Notes: generated by a model from the sequence alone, not told the origin. DNA of 53,871 nucleotides from an uncultured Roseburia sp. (GCA_947088345.1 CAMUGE010000018.1:1-53871); one strand, 5' to 3'. Shown: positions 42,755 through 52,590, numbered from the stretch's first letter. Translations and numbers: made by a program.

Positions 42755-43507
42755 ATGAATCGTTTGGCAGACTTAATCAGGAGGTCACACGATGGGGATA
42801 AAGCGGCACGTGATAAGCTTGTTTCGGATAATCTGGGGCTTGTACATATGGTGGTGAAACGGTTTGAAAACAGGGGGCATGAGCGGGAAGAACTTTATCA
42901 GATTGGGTGTATCGGACTGATTAAGGCGATAGATCGGTTTGATCTGTCATTTGATCTGGCATTTTCTACTTATGCCGTGCCGGTTATTACAGGGGAGATC
43001 AGGCGTTTTCTGCGCGATGACGGGATTGTAAAAGTCAGCCGCACGATCAAAGAGAATGCATATAAAGTAAACAGTGCAAGACGTATTCTGCTCCAGGAGC
43101 TGGACAGGGAACCGACGATTGATGAGGTTGCGGCGGCAACAGGGATAGAAAAGGAGGATATTGTAGTTGCGCTCGAATCGGGACGGGAAGTGGAATCTAT
43201 TTATCGTCCGGCCTATGGCAAAGACGGGGAAGAAATTTTGTATATTGACAGGCTTTGCAGTGAGAATGGAGGCAGATTTGCAGGGGAGGAACCAGAGAAA
43301 GAGGCGGTAATAAACAGACTGACGGTTGAGCAGATCTTACAGACGTTGGAACAGAAAGAGCAGGCGCTGATCAGACTGCGCTATTTTGAAGGAAAGACGC
43401 AGATACAGACGGCCGCTTTGCTCTCTATGACGCAGGTCCAGGTCAGCCGGACAGAAAAGAAGATATTGTTAAAACTGCGGGAGAGGTTTGGGGAAAGGGA
43501 GTCTTAG
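42755..43507 (+). CDS. sigF: RNA polymerase sigma-F factor, forespore-specific
   Basis: 250 residues. Region 2 reads DNLGLVHMVVKRFENRGHE then EELYQIGCIGLIKAIDRFD with AFSTYAVPVITGEIRRFLRD; region 3 has VSRTIKENAYKVNSARRIL and EPTIDEVAAATGI; region 4 ends QTAALLSMTQVQVSRTEKKI. Length, motifs and operon position fix it as sigma F rather than sigma G. It drives early forespore genes after SpoIIAA releases it. Confidence 0.96.
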   Translation: MNRLADLIRRSHDGDKAARDKLVSDNLGLVHMVVKRFENRGHEREELYQIGCIGLIKAIDRFDLSFDLAFSTYAVPVITGEIRRFLRDDGIVKVSRTIKENAYKVNSARRILLQELDREPTIDEVAAATGIEKEDIVVALESGREVESIYRPAYGKDGEEILYIDRLCSENGGRFAGEEPEKEAVINRLTVEQILQTLEQKEQALIRLRYFEGKTQIQTAALLSMTQVQVSRTEKKILLKLRERFGERES

Positions 43508-43511
43508 ATGA

Positions 43512-43540
43512 TTGACGGAAAGGGGAAAAAGTGTTAAATT
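43512..43540 (+). promoter_or_regulatory. Possible promoter of the chemoreceptor-like gene
   Basis: TTGACG (43512-43517), a 17-bp spacer and TAAATT (43535-43540), just after the sigF stop. The -10 is 4/6. A second AT-rich TATAAAAT lies at 43555. Confidence 0.4.
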
Positions 43541-43595
43541 TAATAAGAATAATGTATAAAATGTAACGATTTTTGGGTATCGGGAGGATGAGGGA

Positions 43596-45059
43596 ATGGG
43601 AACACCAAGGATAGCGGAAATGGAACGAAATAACCGTTCCGTAATGCTGTGCCATACGATTGAGGTGATAGCGATTACAGGTACGTTTATGGTACAGGCA
43701 GCTGCCGGAAGACGTACGTGGGGGTATTTTCTGATTGTGGCGCTGCTGACAATTGCGCCTGCTATAGCGGAGTGGATTGCATGGCGTAAGAATCACGAGA
43801 CAGCGCTGATTAAATATTGTGCTTCCTATGGATTCGCAGTCGGCTATGTATTTTTGGTGTTTACGGCAACAAATCAGATTGTTTTTGCCTACGTGATACC
43901 TATGATACTGGCAATTCAGGTTTACCATGATGAGATATATTCTTTAAAGATCAGTGCAGGCAATGTACTGGTATCGCTGATTGCTGTCATCGGCGGGGGA
44001 ATTACCGGCGGATTTGGTTATCGTGACGCGGCGACTGGGCTGATGCAGGTTTTTGTTATGATTCTGGTTGCAGCTTATTCTTTTATTACTGTGCGCACTC
44101 TGGAAAAAAATACGGCGCAGGCGATCGGCGATACAAAAGAGGCGCAGTTGAAAGTGGAGGAAATGCTTGCGTCAGTTTCCGACGTCAACGGAAAAATGAA
44201 AACAGGTATCGAGGAGATACATGAAAGTGTAGATAAATTGGAACAGTCTTCCGAGAGTACGAAAGGCGCCATGGAGGATGTGACATCCGGTGCAATCGAG
44301 ACGGCAGAAGCAGTGCAAAAACAGCTGGAACATACGGAATCTATTCAAAAAATGATTGGAAATGTAGAAGATGTGGCGCATTATGTTTCTGAAAGTATGG
44401 AGAGGACGCTTGGGATTCTGGCAGTGGGCGGCAAGGATGTAAATCGTCTTGTAACAGAGACGGACGCATCGGTCAATCACAGCGAGGAAGTGGCATTAAA
44501 ACTGGAGACACTGGATCAATATATTGCAGAAATGAATTCCATCGTGGAGCTGATCAGCGGTATTACGGAACAGACCAGTCTTTTATCTTTAAATGCAAGT
44601 ATTGAGGCCGCAAGGGCGGGGGATGCAGGAAGAGGGTTCGCTGTTGTTGCGACGGAAATTTCTTCTATGGCGGAACAGACACAGGACGCTACCATACATA
44701 TTACAGAGTTGATTTCCAACATTTCAAATGCAATACGACAGGTGGTACAGGAAGTGCGCAGTATGATCGAAGGGATCGGCGCTGAGAAAGAGGCGACGGC
44801 GAAGATGGCAAGGAGTTTTTCCGAATTGGAGAAAGATACCTATGTTATCCGCGATTATATTACCGGATTGAGTGACAATGTAAAAGAGTTAAAGACTGCA
44901 AACGATGAGATTGCAAATTCAATCCAGACAATTTCCGCAGTTTCGCAGGAGGTTTCTGCGCATGCTAACGAGACGCTGGATGCAGAGCAGCAGAATATGG
45001 AAAATTTAACTGCCATTGCGGATATGGCGCAGTCGTTGTTTGCGCTGGTGAAGCAATAA
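43596..45059 (+). CDS. Methyl-accepting chemotaxis-type protein with multi-span N-terminal domain
   Basis: 487 residues. The first 170 residues contain about six membrane spans and almost no extracellular domain (HTIEVIAITGTFMVQAA, WGYFLIVALLTIAPAIAEWI, VLVSLIAVIGGGITGG). There is no HAMP domain; a helical signalling domain follows, with the conserved hairpin tip LLSLNASIEAARAGDAGRGF then AVVATEISSMAEQT. Receptors of this kind sense membrane state, energy or hydrophobic signals. It directly follows sigF and is followed 36 bp later by an antiporter gene, so a membrane-potential or ion-related signal is plausible but unproven. The start has GGGAGG upstream. Confidence 0.92.
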   Translation: MGTPRIAEMERNNRSVMLCHTIEVIAITGTFMVQAAAGRRTWGYFLIVALLTIAPAIAEWIAWRKNHETALIKYCASYGFAVGYVFLVFTATNQIVFAYVIPMILAIQVYHDEIYSLKISAGNVLVSLIAVIGGGITGGFGYRDAATGLMQVFVMILVAAYSFITVRTLEKNTAQAIGDTKEAQLKVEEMLASVSDVNGKMKTGIEEIHESVDKLEQSSESTKGAMEDVTSGAIETAEAVQKQLEHTESIQKMIGNVEDVAHYVSESMERTLGILAVGGKDVNRLVTETDASVNHSEEVALKLETLDQYIAEMNSIVELISGITEQTSLLSLNASIEAARAGDAGRGFAVVATEISSMAEQTQDATIHITELISNISNAIRQVVQEVRSMIEGIGAEKEATAKMARSFSELEKDTYVIRDYITGLSDNVKELKTANDEIANSIQTISAVSQEVSAHANETLDAEQQNMENLTAIADMAQSLFALVKQ

Positions 45060-45095
45060 GCTTTTCTGCGCGAAAAATGCAGGAGGGCTATTATC

Positions 45096-46694
45096 ATGAC
45101 TGTTGTAATACTTTTGGTATCGCTAGTAATTTTATTATGTGTGCTGGCGGAGAAATTTTCAGATCGTTTCGGGATGCCGGCGTTGATCCTGTTTATGTTT
45201 ATCGGTATGCTGTTTGGCAGTGACGGGGTTTTAAAGATTCCGTTTGAGGATTTTTATCTGGCCGAAAATATTTGCTCCGTTGCATTGATTTTTATTATGT
45301 TCTACGGCGGTTTTAACACAAAATGGAAGCTTGCGAAAGAAGTTGCTGCAAAGGCGGTTACGTTGTCTACGCTCGGAGTCGCCGTTACTGCCGGTGTGAC
45401 GACGGTACTGTGTCATTTTATGCTTCATTTTTCAATGACAGAGAGTTTTCTGATTGGCGCGGTGCTGTCCTCTACGGATGCGGCCAGTGTCTTTTCTATT
45501 CTTCGAAAAAAGAAACTCAATTTAAAGGACGGGACAGCTTCGATTTTGGAGCTTGAGAGCGGCAGTAACGATCCGGTTTCTTATATGCTGACAGTAATTG
45601 GCATAAGCCTGATGGGAATTGGGGACAGTAAAAATATTATTCTTACAATTTTTATGCAGATTTTCTTTGGCATTGTTGCAGGCATTGTGTTTGCGCTGGT
45701 TTCAACAAGGCTTCTTTTGCGGACTACGCTTATATCCGAGGGCTTGGATACGATTTTTATGATTGCTATGGTGCTCTGTTGCTATGGGATCACAAGCGTA
45801 CTCGGTGGAAATTCTTATCTTAGTGTTTATCTGATGGGCATTCTAATTGGTAACAGCAGAATTAAAAATAAGCAGATGATGATCCCGTTTTTTGACGGTG
45901 TGACGGGCCTTGCGCAGATTTTGATTTTCTTTTTGCTTGGACTTTTGACATTTCCGCATGAGATGCCCCGGATTTTTATGACTGCTTTTCTGATTGCGGC
46001 GATACTGACACTTGCGGCGAGGCCGATTGCCGTGTTTTTGCTGCTGCTTCCGTTTCGATGCGGCGTCAGGCAGTGTCTGTTGATTTCATGGGCCGGCCTG
46101 CGAGGGGCCTCCTCGTCCGTTTTCGCGATTATGGCGGTTGCAAGCGGCGTGTTAATGTCGCGCAGTCTGTTCCATATTGTGTTTATGGTTTCTCTGTTTT
46201 CGGTAGCGGTACAGGGAACATTGCTCCCGCAGGTGGCAAAGCGCCTTTCTATGGTGGATGAAAATGCGGATGTCAGAAAGACATTTAACGATTATCAGGA
46301 GGAATCAGCCTTTACGTTGATGCGTATGTACATTCCAAAAGGGCACAATTGGGAAAATAAGTGCATCAGGGACGTCAGCATGCCCACAGGCGCGCTTGCA
46401 CTGATGATTAAGAGAAAAAATGAGACAATTATAACAAAGGGCGATACAAAGATTTTACGGGGCGACAGTGTGATTTTAAATGTGCCGTCGTATGAGCCCA
46501 ACGATGCAGAAGAACTGCAGGAGAAGCAGATTGAAAAAAGTCATCCCTGGTGCAATAAGACGATTGCGGAGCTGTCGCTGCCCGCGGATGAGCTGATTGC
46601 GATGGTGATCCGCGGGTCGGAGACAATTATACCGGACGGAAGAACAGAAATTTTGGAGAATGATGTCGTTGTCACTTATTGTTCGATGATGTGA
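45096..46694 (+). CDS. CPA1/NhaP2-type cation/proton antiporter with C-terminal TrkA-C domains
   Basis: 532 residues. Twelve or so spans cover about 1-385, with the core SSTDAASVFSILRKKKLNLK and ESGSNDPVSYML carrying the ion-binding Asp/Asn-Asp pair, and WAGLRGASSSVFAIMA late in the domain. The soluble tail contains two consecutive TrkA-C-like units: NKCIRDVSMPTGALALMIKR and NKTIAELSLPADELIAMVIR, each with a GDSV or ENDVV end. This tail usually binds a nucleotide or other regulator. It probably exports potassium or sodium in exchange for protons. AGGAGGG precedes the start. Its last 23 bp overlap the convergent Nudix gene. Confidence 0.93.
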   Translation: MTVVILLVSLVILLCVLAEKFSDRFGMPALILFMFIGMLFGSDGVLKIPFEDFYLAENICSVALIFIMFYGGFNTKWKLAKEVAAKAVTLSTLGVAVTAGVTTVLCHFMLHFSMTESFLIGAVLSSTDAASVFSILRKKKLNLKDGTASILELESGSNDPVSYMLTVIGISLMGIGDSKNIILTIFMQIFFGIVAGIVFALVSTRLLLRTTLISEGLDTIFMIAMVLCCYGITSVLGGNSYLSVYLMGILIGNSRIKNKQMMIPFFDGVTGLAQILIFFLLGLLTFPHEMPRIFMTAFLIAAILTLAARPIAVFLLLLPFRCGVRQCLLISWAGLRGASSSVFAIMAVASGVLMSRSLFHIVFMVSLFSVAVQGTLLPQVAKRLSMVDENADVRKTFNDYQEESAFTLMRMYIPKGHNWENKCIRDVSMPTGALALMIKRKNETIITKGDTKILRGDSVILNVPSYEPNDAEELQEKQIEKSHPWCNKTIAELSLPADELIAMVIRGSETIIPDGRTEILENDVVVTYCSMM

Positions 46695-47214
46695 GTCTGT
46701 TTTCCGCAGCTTCCGTATCAAATATCTGCCGTATGCTGTCGTAGTGTAAAAAAATGCCCTGTCTGGCAAATGCTTCGATTTGTGTTTTGTCTGCAAGCAT
46801 AAATTCTGTTGTTTCGGACAGCTGAGGAGAGACGTCTTTCTCATCGAAGTTCAGGAGAAAACGGTAGACGTCTACAAAATAATTGTCGCCTTCGCCGGGG
46901 TTTTCTCGGTGGTAGGTGAACAGGTATCCCCCGTCGGCGAGAGTTACGTCAAGTCCTGTCTCTTCCTTAATTTCGCGAACGACGGCATCTTTTGAGGATT
47001 CGCCAGCCATTGCGGCTCCGCCGGAGATTTCCCACCATCCGGGCGCCCATGCTTTGTCCATAGCGCGCTTTGTAATCAGAAACTTTCCGTCTGTTCGGAC
47101 GACGGCGCCCAGTACGGTCAGATGATATTCATCGTCTTTTAAGCGCCAGTCATTACGTTCCATAGTGCGGCCGGTCGGCTGTTTGTATTTGTCGTAAATA
47201 TCCCATAATTCCAT
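46672..47214 (-). CDS. Nudix hydrolase
   Basis: 180 residues. The Nudix box runs from GGAAMAGESSKDAVVREIKE into ETG, with the catalytic glutamates in REIKEETG. The N-terminal ELWDIYDKYKQPTGRTMERN resembles the isopentenyl-diphosphate isomerase-like/YfcD group, but the substrate cannot be set. AGAGGAA precedes the start. The 3' end overlaps the antiporter gene tail to tail, so transcripts are complementary there. Confidence 0.93.
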   Translation of the reverse strand: MELWDIYDKYKQPTGRTMERNDWRLKDDEYHLTVLGAVVRTDGKFLITKRAMDKAWAPGWWEISGGAAMAGESSKDAVVREIKEETGLDVTLADGGYLFTYHRENPGEGDNYFVDVYRFLLNFDEKDVSPQLSETTEFMLADKTQIEAFARQGIFLHYDSIRQIFDTEAAENRLTSSNNK

Positions 47215-47252
47215 ATAAATTCCTCTTTTCTTTCCTGATTCGGACAGTTTTC

Positions 47253-47281
47253 AGTATAACATGGGGCAATCTGCTTGTAAA
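47253..47281 (-). promoter_or_regulatory. Sigma-A promoter of the Nudix gene, extended -10
   Basis: On the minus strand TTTACA (47276-47281), a 17-bp spacer and TATACT (47253-47258) with TGT before the -10. Confidence 0.8.
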
Positions 47282-47361
47282 TAATAAAACATGGAATAGA
47301 ATATGTAATTTATTATATTTACCTTATATTTTTTGCTCTCAGATTGCCGGTGCAAATGTCT

Positions 47362-47405
47362 GAAAAAATTCCCTGTGTGCCGTTTTAAGTGCGGCACACA
47401 GGGAA
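47362..47405 (-). terminator. Rho-independent terminator of the large surface-protein gene
   Basis: A perfect 14-bp stem, TTCCCTGTGTGCCG (47369-47382) and its complement (47392-47405). On the minus strand it is followed by TTTTTTCA. Confidence 0.92.
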
Positions 47406-47418
47406 TCATCATGTTTAT

Positions 47419-50400
47419 TTATTTCACTTTTAATGGTTTCAGTAAGTTCTTATATGCTTTTTTCTGTTTGGCCGGTACTTTTGCCTGTGCGCCCTTCTTT
47501 ACGCCTTTGAATGCATTTTTTCCGACGGTTTTTAATTTCGTGGAATTTACTTTTACATTCTTTAGAATCTTGCATCCGTTAAATGCCTGTTTGCCAATCT
47601 TTGTTACTTTTTTACCGATTGTAACGCTTGTCATTTTGGTATTTTTGTAAAATGCTTTATCACCGATCTCCGTTACTTTATCCGGTATAGTTATTTTCTT
47701 TAATGCGGTACATTTTTCAAACGCACTTTTGCCAATCTTAGTTACATTTTTGCCTATTTCTACGGTTGCAAGTTTTTTTGCTCCGCTGAATGCAAAATCG
47801 CCGATTGTCTTTACTTTGGCCGGGATTTTGATCTTCGTCAGTGCAGTGCAGCCTTTGAATGCATTTTTGCCGATCTCTTCCAGATTACCGTTTAAGGTTA
47901 CTGTTTTTAATTTTGTGCTGTTTGTAAATGCATCCGCATCAATCTTTTTGATATTTGATCCAAATTTTACGGATGTGACATTCTTTTTCTGGCTTGTGTT
48001 TAAAACGCCCTTTCCAACAGACGTTACTTTGTAAGTAACACCGCCGACAGTTACGGACGGCGGGATCGAAACGATTTTTCCTTTGGCGTCAGTTCCGGTA
48101 AATGCTGCTTCCGGAGCAGTTCCGTCAGACAATCCCTGCACAGTTACCATAAATTTATTCTTCTTGGAATCAGTCAGTTTTGTATCCTTTGGAGCGCTGG
48201 TTGTGGTCGGTTTGAGCGCAACAGTTATTGTTATTGATCCTGTTTTTCCACTGCCGTCTGCCGCAGTTGCAGTAATGTCTGCAGTGCCGTTTGCAACTGC
48301 CGTCACAAGACCGCTTGCTGCGTCAACGGTTGCTACTGCCTGATTTGAACTGCTCCACGTCACATTTTTGTTAGAAGCATTTTCCGGTGTTACGGAAGCG
48401 GTAAGCTGTACGGTTTCATTTACTGCAGTCAAAGTCTTTTTATCAGCGGCTGCAGTTACTGTGATATTTTGTACTTTTATCTCTGTACCGGCGCCATTGT
48501 TTCCGTCGTCTCCACTGCCCGACGGGATTTGCACAAGGATGTCGATGCTTGATTTAATGTCGTCGGCATTTTTGGCTGCCGCGGTAATGGTTGCAGTGCC
48601 GTTTGCAACTGCTGTCACAAGACCGGTATTGTCAACGGTTGCGATAGCATCATTGCTGCTGGACCAGATCACTTCCTGGGAAGCGCCCTCCGGAGCAACG
48701 GAAGCATTCAGTTTTACGGTATCACCAGCTTTTTTTAATGTTGTTTCACCTGCTGGAGTGATCGTAACTGCAGTTGGCGCAACATCTTCGTTTCCGCCTG
48801 TTGTAATGTCGACTGTTATTTCAATTGTATTTTTTACATTTTCAGCGTCTTTTGCCGTTGCGGTAATGGTTGCAGTACCGTTTGCAACAGCTGTTACAAG
48901 ACCGGTATTGTCAACGGTTGCGATGGCGTCGTTGCTGCTGGACCAGATCACTTCCTGGGAAGCGCCCTCCGGAGCAACGGAGGCATTCAGTTTTACAGTA
49001 TCGCCGGCTTTTTTGAGTGTAGTTTCACTTTCTGCGGTGATTGTAACAGTTGTTGGAGTAACGTCTTCATCTCCGCCATTTGGAATTTCTACGGTGATTT
49101 CTATTGAGCCGTCTACTTCACTGCCATCCGCCGCAGTTGCGGTAATGGTCGATTTTCCGTTCTTAACGGCTGTCACAAGACCTGTTTCGCTTACGGAAGC
49201 GATGTCTTTTGCACTTGAAGACCAGGTTACATTTTTGTTTGGAGCATTATCCGGAAGTACGGCTGTGAAAAGCTGTACAGTATCCCCTTTTGCTGTAAGT
49301 TTGACTTTGCCGTCTTTTGCAGTTACTGTGATTTTTGTTACTTTTACAACTTTTACAAGAGCCGCTTTTGCAGTTTCCAAAGCGGTAAGCGCTGCGTCGA
49401 CCGCATCCTGTGTTGCTGTTTCGTCTGCAAGCAGTGTTTTTGCAGTGTTTCTTGCCGTTTCAAAATCTGACCAGCCGGCCGCTTCATAATCTGCCTGTTT
49501 ATAATCTTTTACTTCATCATATAATTTCTGCAGGTTTTGCTTGTCGATAAAATTTTCTGCTTTTGTTGTTCTTGTAAATTCAGTAGAAATTTCTATGTCT
49601 TCAACTGGCTCACCGGAGAGATTAGTTCCGTTAGTAAGGGCTGATAATTTGTATGTGTAAGCTGTTTCCGGAGCAAGGTTTTTATCGGTGTATGTGTATC
49701 TGGTCGGATATGCAGTCACAAGCACATTGTCAAGGAAAGTAGTAATGTATCTGTCATATCTAATATGCATGCCAACCAGAGTGCTGTCTGCCTCCAGCGC
49801 TATGGTATCATCGTATACAATCTGATTGTCTGATTTACGTGTGATGACTACATCGGCAGTGTTGCTGTCGAAGTCAAATTCTCCGCTTAAATGAAACCAT
49901 CCGGTGGAAGCGCCGATCTCAATAGCATCTGTCAGAGGCGTATCATTTACTGACATTTCTGCCCATTTTTTGTCGGTATTTGCTTTATTTCCCACTTTAA
50001 ACAATGTTTTGTTATCAGCGCTCATCAGTTGGATACTGCTTTGGGATTCACTGTTTATATTAGATTTTGCATCCTGTTTAAAATCAAAATCCACTTTGAC
50101 AAGTTTTGCATCATTAATGTCAATATCGCATACAGCGCTTCTTGTTCCGCTTGTGCCATTGTACAGCGACAATACGGAATTGTCGCTTTCTTTTATAATG
50201 TCTGCTGTTGCAGATCTGTTTGCAAAATCTTTGGAGGTCACGCAGGTTCCGTTTGGAAAATCATCCAGTCCTTTGTTGTCTTCGTAGGTTCTTGCAAAAA
50301 AAGTGAATCCTGACTGATCTTTTAAAAGTTCTGCGGTTACTGTTTCATCTGCTTCGGCAGGGCTTATAATTTTGACGGTTTCGTAATCTTCCGCCGCTGT

Positions 50401-51837
50401 TTTTCTCTCTATTTTGTAACCGGAGTTTGTGGTAGGAATACTTGATGTAAATGTAATGTCTACATAATCTTTTCCTACATTACCCTCTTCGGCGGTAATT
50501 ACTCCAGGAGTCAGTATTAAATTGTCATGCGCCGCTATCAGTTCTGTCTGCAAAGCTTTTGCCTGTGCGACGGTAGCCGCCTGATTTTGAATTAATTCTT
50601 TTGCGGCGGTCAGTTTTTCCCGATATGCATTCCAGCTTTCGGGAGTAAACTGCTCAGAATTTATTCCGGCATAACTTTCAACCAACGCCTGAAGCTCGAC
50701 AGTGGCTTCCATTGTTTTTAAGTTTACAGACGGATAAGTATGTAATACATTATCACTGCTGTCTTTCGCAATCACTCTGTACTCATGATCCGCTGCAGGA
50801 GCTGCTGTCTGATCTGTATAGAGATATTTGTTTCTGTAATCAATTTCTATTTTTTTCACTGAAATATTGTCGATAGACGTTGCGGCAACAATATTGCTGT
50901 CTTTATTGTTTCCAAAGTAAATATGTTCCAGTGAAGTGGTTTCCGGATGAACGAAATCCAGAGTTTCATTGTAAAGTTCGGTTTTGTTTTCGTCTAAACG
51001 CGTTATGACAAGTTTAACTTTCTGGCTGGAAAAGTCTATCGTTGCATCCAGATGAAGCCAGCCTGTTGTTGCGCGTCCGGTAAGTCCTGCCTTATTTGAA
51101 TCTTTATTTCCCGTATTTGCGCCGGTTTGTAACAGTGATGCAATAGATGCTCCGGCTGTTGTCTGCGCCGAGCCATTGATTTCAATTGTGCCCCATTTGC
51201 CGCCGGTACCCTCGCCTATAGCTTTTATGGTCAGGATCTGTTTTTCGCTGCTGAAAGTATGGTTTTCACAGCTGTCACCAATTAAAGAAAAATATGTGTC
51301 GTTTGTAGATGCCGGGGCGTCTATTCTTAAATCAAGGGAAATAGATGTATTATCTGTTATCGCTAATGCCTTTGACTGCGCATATCCGATATGGTTCCAT
51401 TCGGTGCACAGAATATAATTGCTTGTATTAGGATTTACTGTAGCGCTGTCTTTTTTTAGATATGCACCGGTAACTGTAAAGCCCTCGAGCGTATTGTTCT
51501 CAAAATCTTCTTTGTAGACTTCTTCCCCGAGTTTTTCACCTATACTGAATTTCTCCCAGCCGGTATCGGATGGCAATACCTGTGCCAACGTTTTAAAGTC
51601 GTTATCTCCGGTTGATTTTCTTTGAATTTCATACTTTGCGGCATCGGTAACTTCTGTAAACTCAACTCCGATTTTTCCAAGCTCTGTTTCCTGCGCAGAA
51701 AGTTTCCCTTCCCATTCTGCCAGCGTTTTGCCAGTTTCTGCTGCGAGGATGCTGTATCTGTCAGTGGCTACTCCGCCAATAATATTTCCTGCGGCCATTG
51801 CAAATGCAAGCATTCCTGCCAGTAGTTTCTTTTTCAT
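47419..51837 (-). CDS. Large secreted surface protein: LamG-like, FIVAR, Big_2 and BspA-type leucine-rich repeats
   Basis: 1472 residues. Signal peptide 1-34 (AFAMAAGNIIGGVA, ILAAE). Two concanavalin/LamG-like beta-sandwich modules (about 105-335 and 545-705), each with the pattern STGWFHLSGEFDF or TTGWLHLDATIDF. Two FIVAR-type helical modules (about 380-440 and 755-815). Four Big_2 immunoglobulin-like domains (about 820-1175); units 2 and 3 are almost identical. A BspA-type LRR_5 region (about 1215-1440) repeats IGKNAFKGCTALTKIKIP. The end is VPAKQKKAYKNLLKPLKVK. There is no LPXTG motif. No glycosidase domain is seen, so it is likely an adhesin or carbohydrate-binding protein. AAGGAGGAG precedes the start. 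The C-terminal end reappears in the gene cut by the right edge of the window. Confidence 0.9.
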   Translation of the reverse strand: MKKKLLAGMLAFAMAAGNIIGGVATDRYSILAAETGKTLAEWEGKLSAQETELGKIGVEFTEVTDAAKYEIQRKSTGDNDFKTLAQVLPSDTGWEKFSIGEKLGEEVYKEDFENNTLEGFTVTGAYLKKDSATVNPNTSNYILCTEWNHIGYAQSKALAITDNTSISLDLRIDAPASTNDTYFSLIGDSCENHTFSSEKQILTIKAIGEGTGGKWGTIEINGSAQTTAGASIASLLQTGANTGNKDSNKAGLTGRATTGWLHLDATIDFSSQKVKLVITRLDENKTELYNETLDFVHPETTSLEHIYFGNNKDSNIVAATSIDNISVKKIEIDYRNKYLYTDQTAAPAADHEYRVIAKDSSDNVLHTYPSVNLKTMEATVELQALVESYAGINSEQFTPESWNAYREKLTAAKELIQNQAATVAQAKALQTELIAAHDNLILTPGVITAEEGNVGKDYVDITFTSSIPTTNSGYKIERKTAAEDYETVKIISPAEADETVTAELLKDQSGFTFFARTYEDNKGLDDFPNGTCVTSKDFANRSATADIIKESDNSVLSLYNGTSGTRSAVCDIDINDAKLVKVDFDFKQDAKSNINSESQSSIQLMSADNKTLFKVGNKANTDKKWAEMSVNDTPLTDAIEIGASTGWFHLSGEFDFDSNTADVVITRKSDNQIVYDDTIALEADSTLVGMHIRYDRYITTFLDNVLVTAYPTRYTYTDKNLAPETAYTYKLSALTNGTNLSGEPVEDIEISTEFTRTTKAENFIDKQNLQKLYDEVKDYKQADYEAAGWSDFETARNTAKTLLADETATQDAVDAALTALETAKAALVKVVKVTKITVTAKDGKVKLTAKGDTVQLFTAVLPDNAPNKNVTWSSSAKDIASVSETGLVTAVKNGKSTITATAADGSEVDGSIEITVEIPNGGDEDVTPTTVTITAESETTLKKAGDTVKLNASVAPEGASQEVIWSSSNDAIATVDNTGLVTAVANGTATITATAKDAENVKNTIEITVDITTGGNEDVAPTAVTITPAGETTLKKAGDTVKLNASVAPEGASQEVIWSSSNDAIATVDNTGLVTAVANGTATITAAAKNADDIKSSIDILVQIPSGSGDDGNNGAGTEIKVQNITVTAAADKKTLTAVNETVQLTASVTPENASNKNVTWSSSNQAVATVDAASGLVTAVANGTADITATAADGSGKTGSITITVALKPTTTSAPKDTKLTDSKKNKFMVTVQGLSDGTAPEAAFTGTDAKGKIVSIPPSVTVGGVTYKVTSVGKGVLNTSQKKNVTSVKFGSNIKKIDADAFTNSTKLKTVTLNGNLEEIGKNAFKGCTALTKIKIPAKVKTIGDFAFSGAKKLATVEIGKNVTKIGKSAFEKCTALKKITIPDKVTEIGDKAFYKNTKMTSVTIGKKVTKIGKQAFNGCKILKNVKVNSTKLKTVGKNAFKGVKKGAQAKVPAKQKKAYKNLLKPLKVK
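48585..49030 (-). repeat. Recent tandem duplication of a Big_2 domain inside the surface-protein gene
   Basis: The coding segments of Big_2 units 2 and 3 give the same protein for over 50 residues (TLKKAGDTVKLNASVAPEGA through to VTAVANGTATITA). Their DNA differs mainly at third codon positions, for example GCGTCGTTG against GCATCATTG. Confidence 0.85.
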
Positions 51838-52543
51838 TTTTGCTCCTCCTTTTTTAATTTAAATACTGAATCCGAAAGGCCTGTTTTATGGCAATTCTGA
51901 TTCCATCTTTGACACTGCCCGCTATCATAAAAGAAAAAATGTCTGTAAACTGCCAAAAAGTTTAGTAAACAGACGTTTGGAAATTTTGTTTTATGTTGGG
52001 AGTGCACTTTAGTTTGTATGTGACCAAAACCCGCCCCACCAGCCCTTGCCAAAAGCCGGTTTCCCGTCCATTCTGTTTCGTAGAGTATGCCACTCTTTGA
52101 AATTTGGGCGTAAATAAGCGGATTTGGCGGGATGAGTATGATGGATGACGGAAAAATTGACGGCGAAAAGTTTTCATTTATATAAAGATAAAGAAAAAAT
52201 ATAAAAGACAAAACATAAGAATTGACATAGAATAAGCATGGCAGATGCTAACAAATGGGATGTAAGACGGCGCTACAATGACAGCACCGCTTTCACTGGG
52301 TCTATTGCATAGATGGTAAAAACTTTGATGTGTTTCCTCTGATTTTGAGATTGGACTGAAAATCATATTTGTGATTTGGGCATAGATTACATAAACCGGG
52401 CAATATTTACCGAAAGGCAGCTTAACTGATGGGACAGGCCAAAGAATTCATATTGGTGAATGTATTATTACAATACACTGAAACATAACAAAAGAAAGTG
52501 GAAGAATGGAAGCAGAAAACAGGGTGCAATTTGGATAGTTTTC
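51838..52543. other. Long non-coding interval upstream of the surface-protein gene
   Basis: About 700 bp separating the divergent surface-protein and JAB genes. It holds an imperfect hairpin GTCTGT AAACT / AGTTT ACAGAC at 51941-51974, a G+C-rich patch at about 52025-52075 and a TTGACA at 52222 without a good -10. A minus-strand frame runs from 52211 to 51834 but has no ribosome binding site and a poor composition, so it is not called. The interval may contain the regulatory region of the surface-protein gene. Confidence 0.5.
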
Positions 52544-52552
52544 TGGTATAAT
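52544..52552 (+). promoter_or_regulatory. Extended -10 promoter of the JAB operon
   Basis: TGG followed by a perfect TATAAT (52547-52552). No good -35 lies upstream, which is usual for extended -10 promoters. It is 38 bp before the start codon. Confidence 0.6.
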
Positions 52553-52590
52553 GCAAGTAGACAAATAATTGGGGAGAGGAGCTGATACCA

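Noticed and set aside
48368-49489. 373-codon frame antisense to the Big_2 region
   Set aside because: Its repetitive Ser/Val/Ala composition mirrors the Big_2 repeats of the real gene on the other strand.
51834-52211. 125-codon minus-strand frame upstream of the surface-protein gene
   Set aside because: It runs into the real start region of the surface gene, has no ribosome binding site, and its composition does not look like a conserved protein. The G+C-rich patch inside it may be a non-coding repeat.
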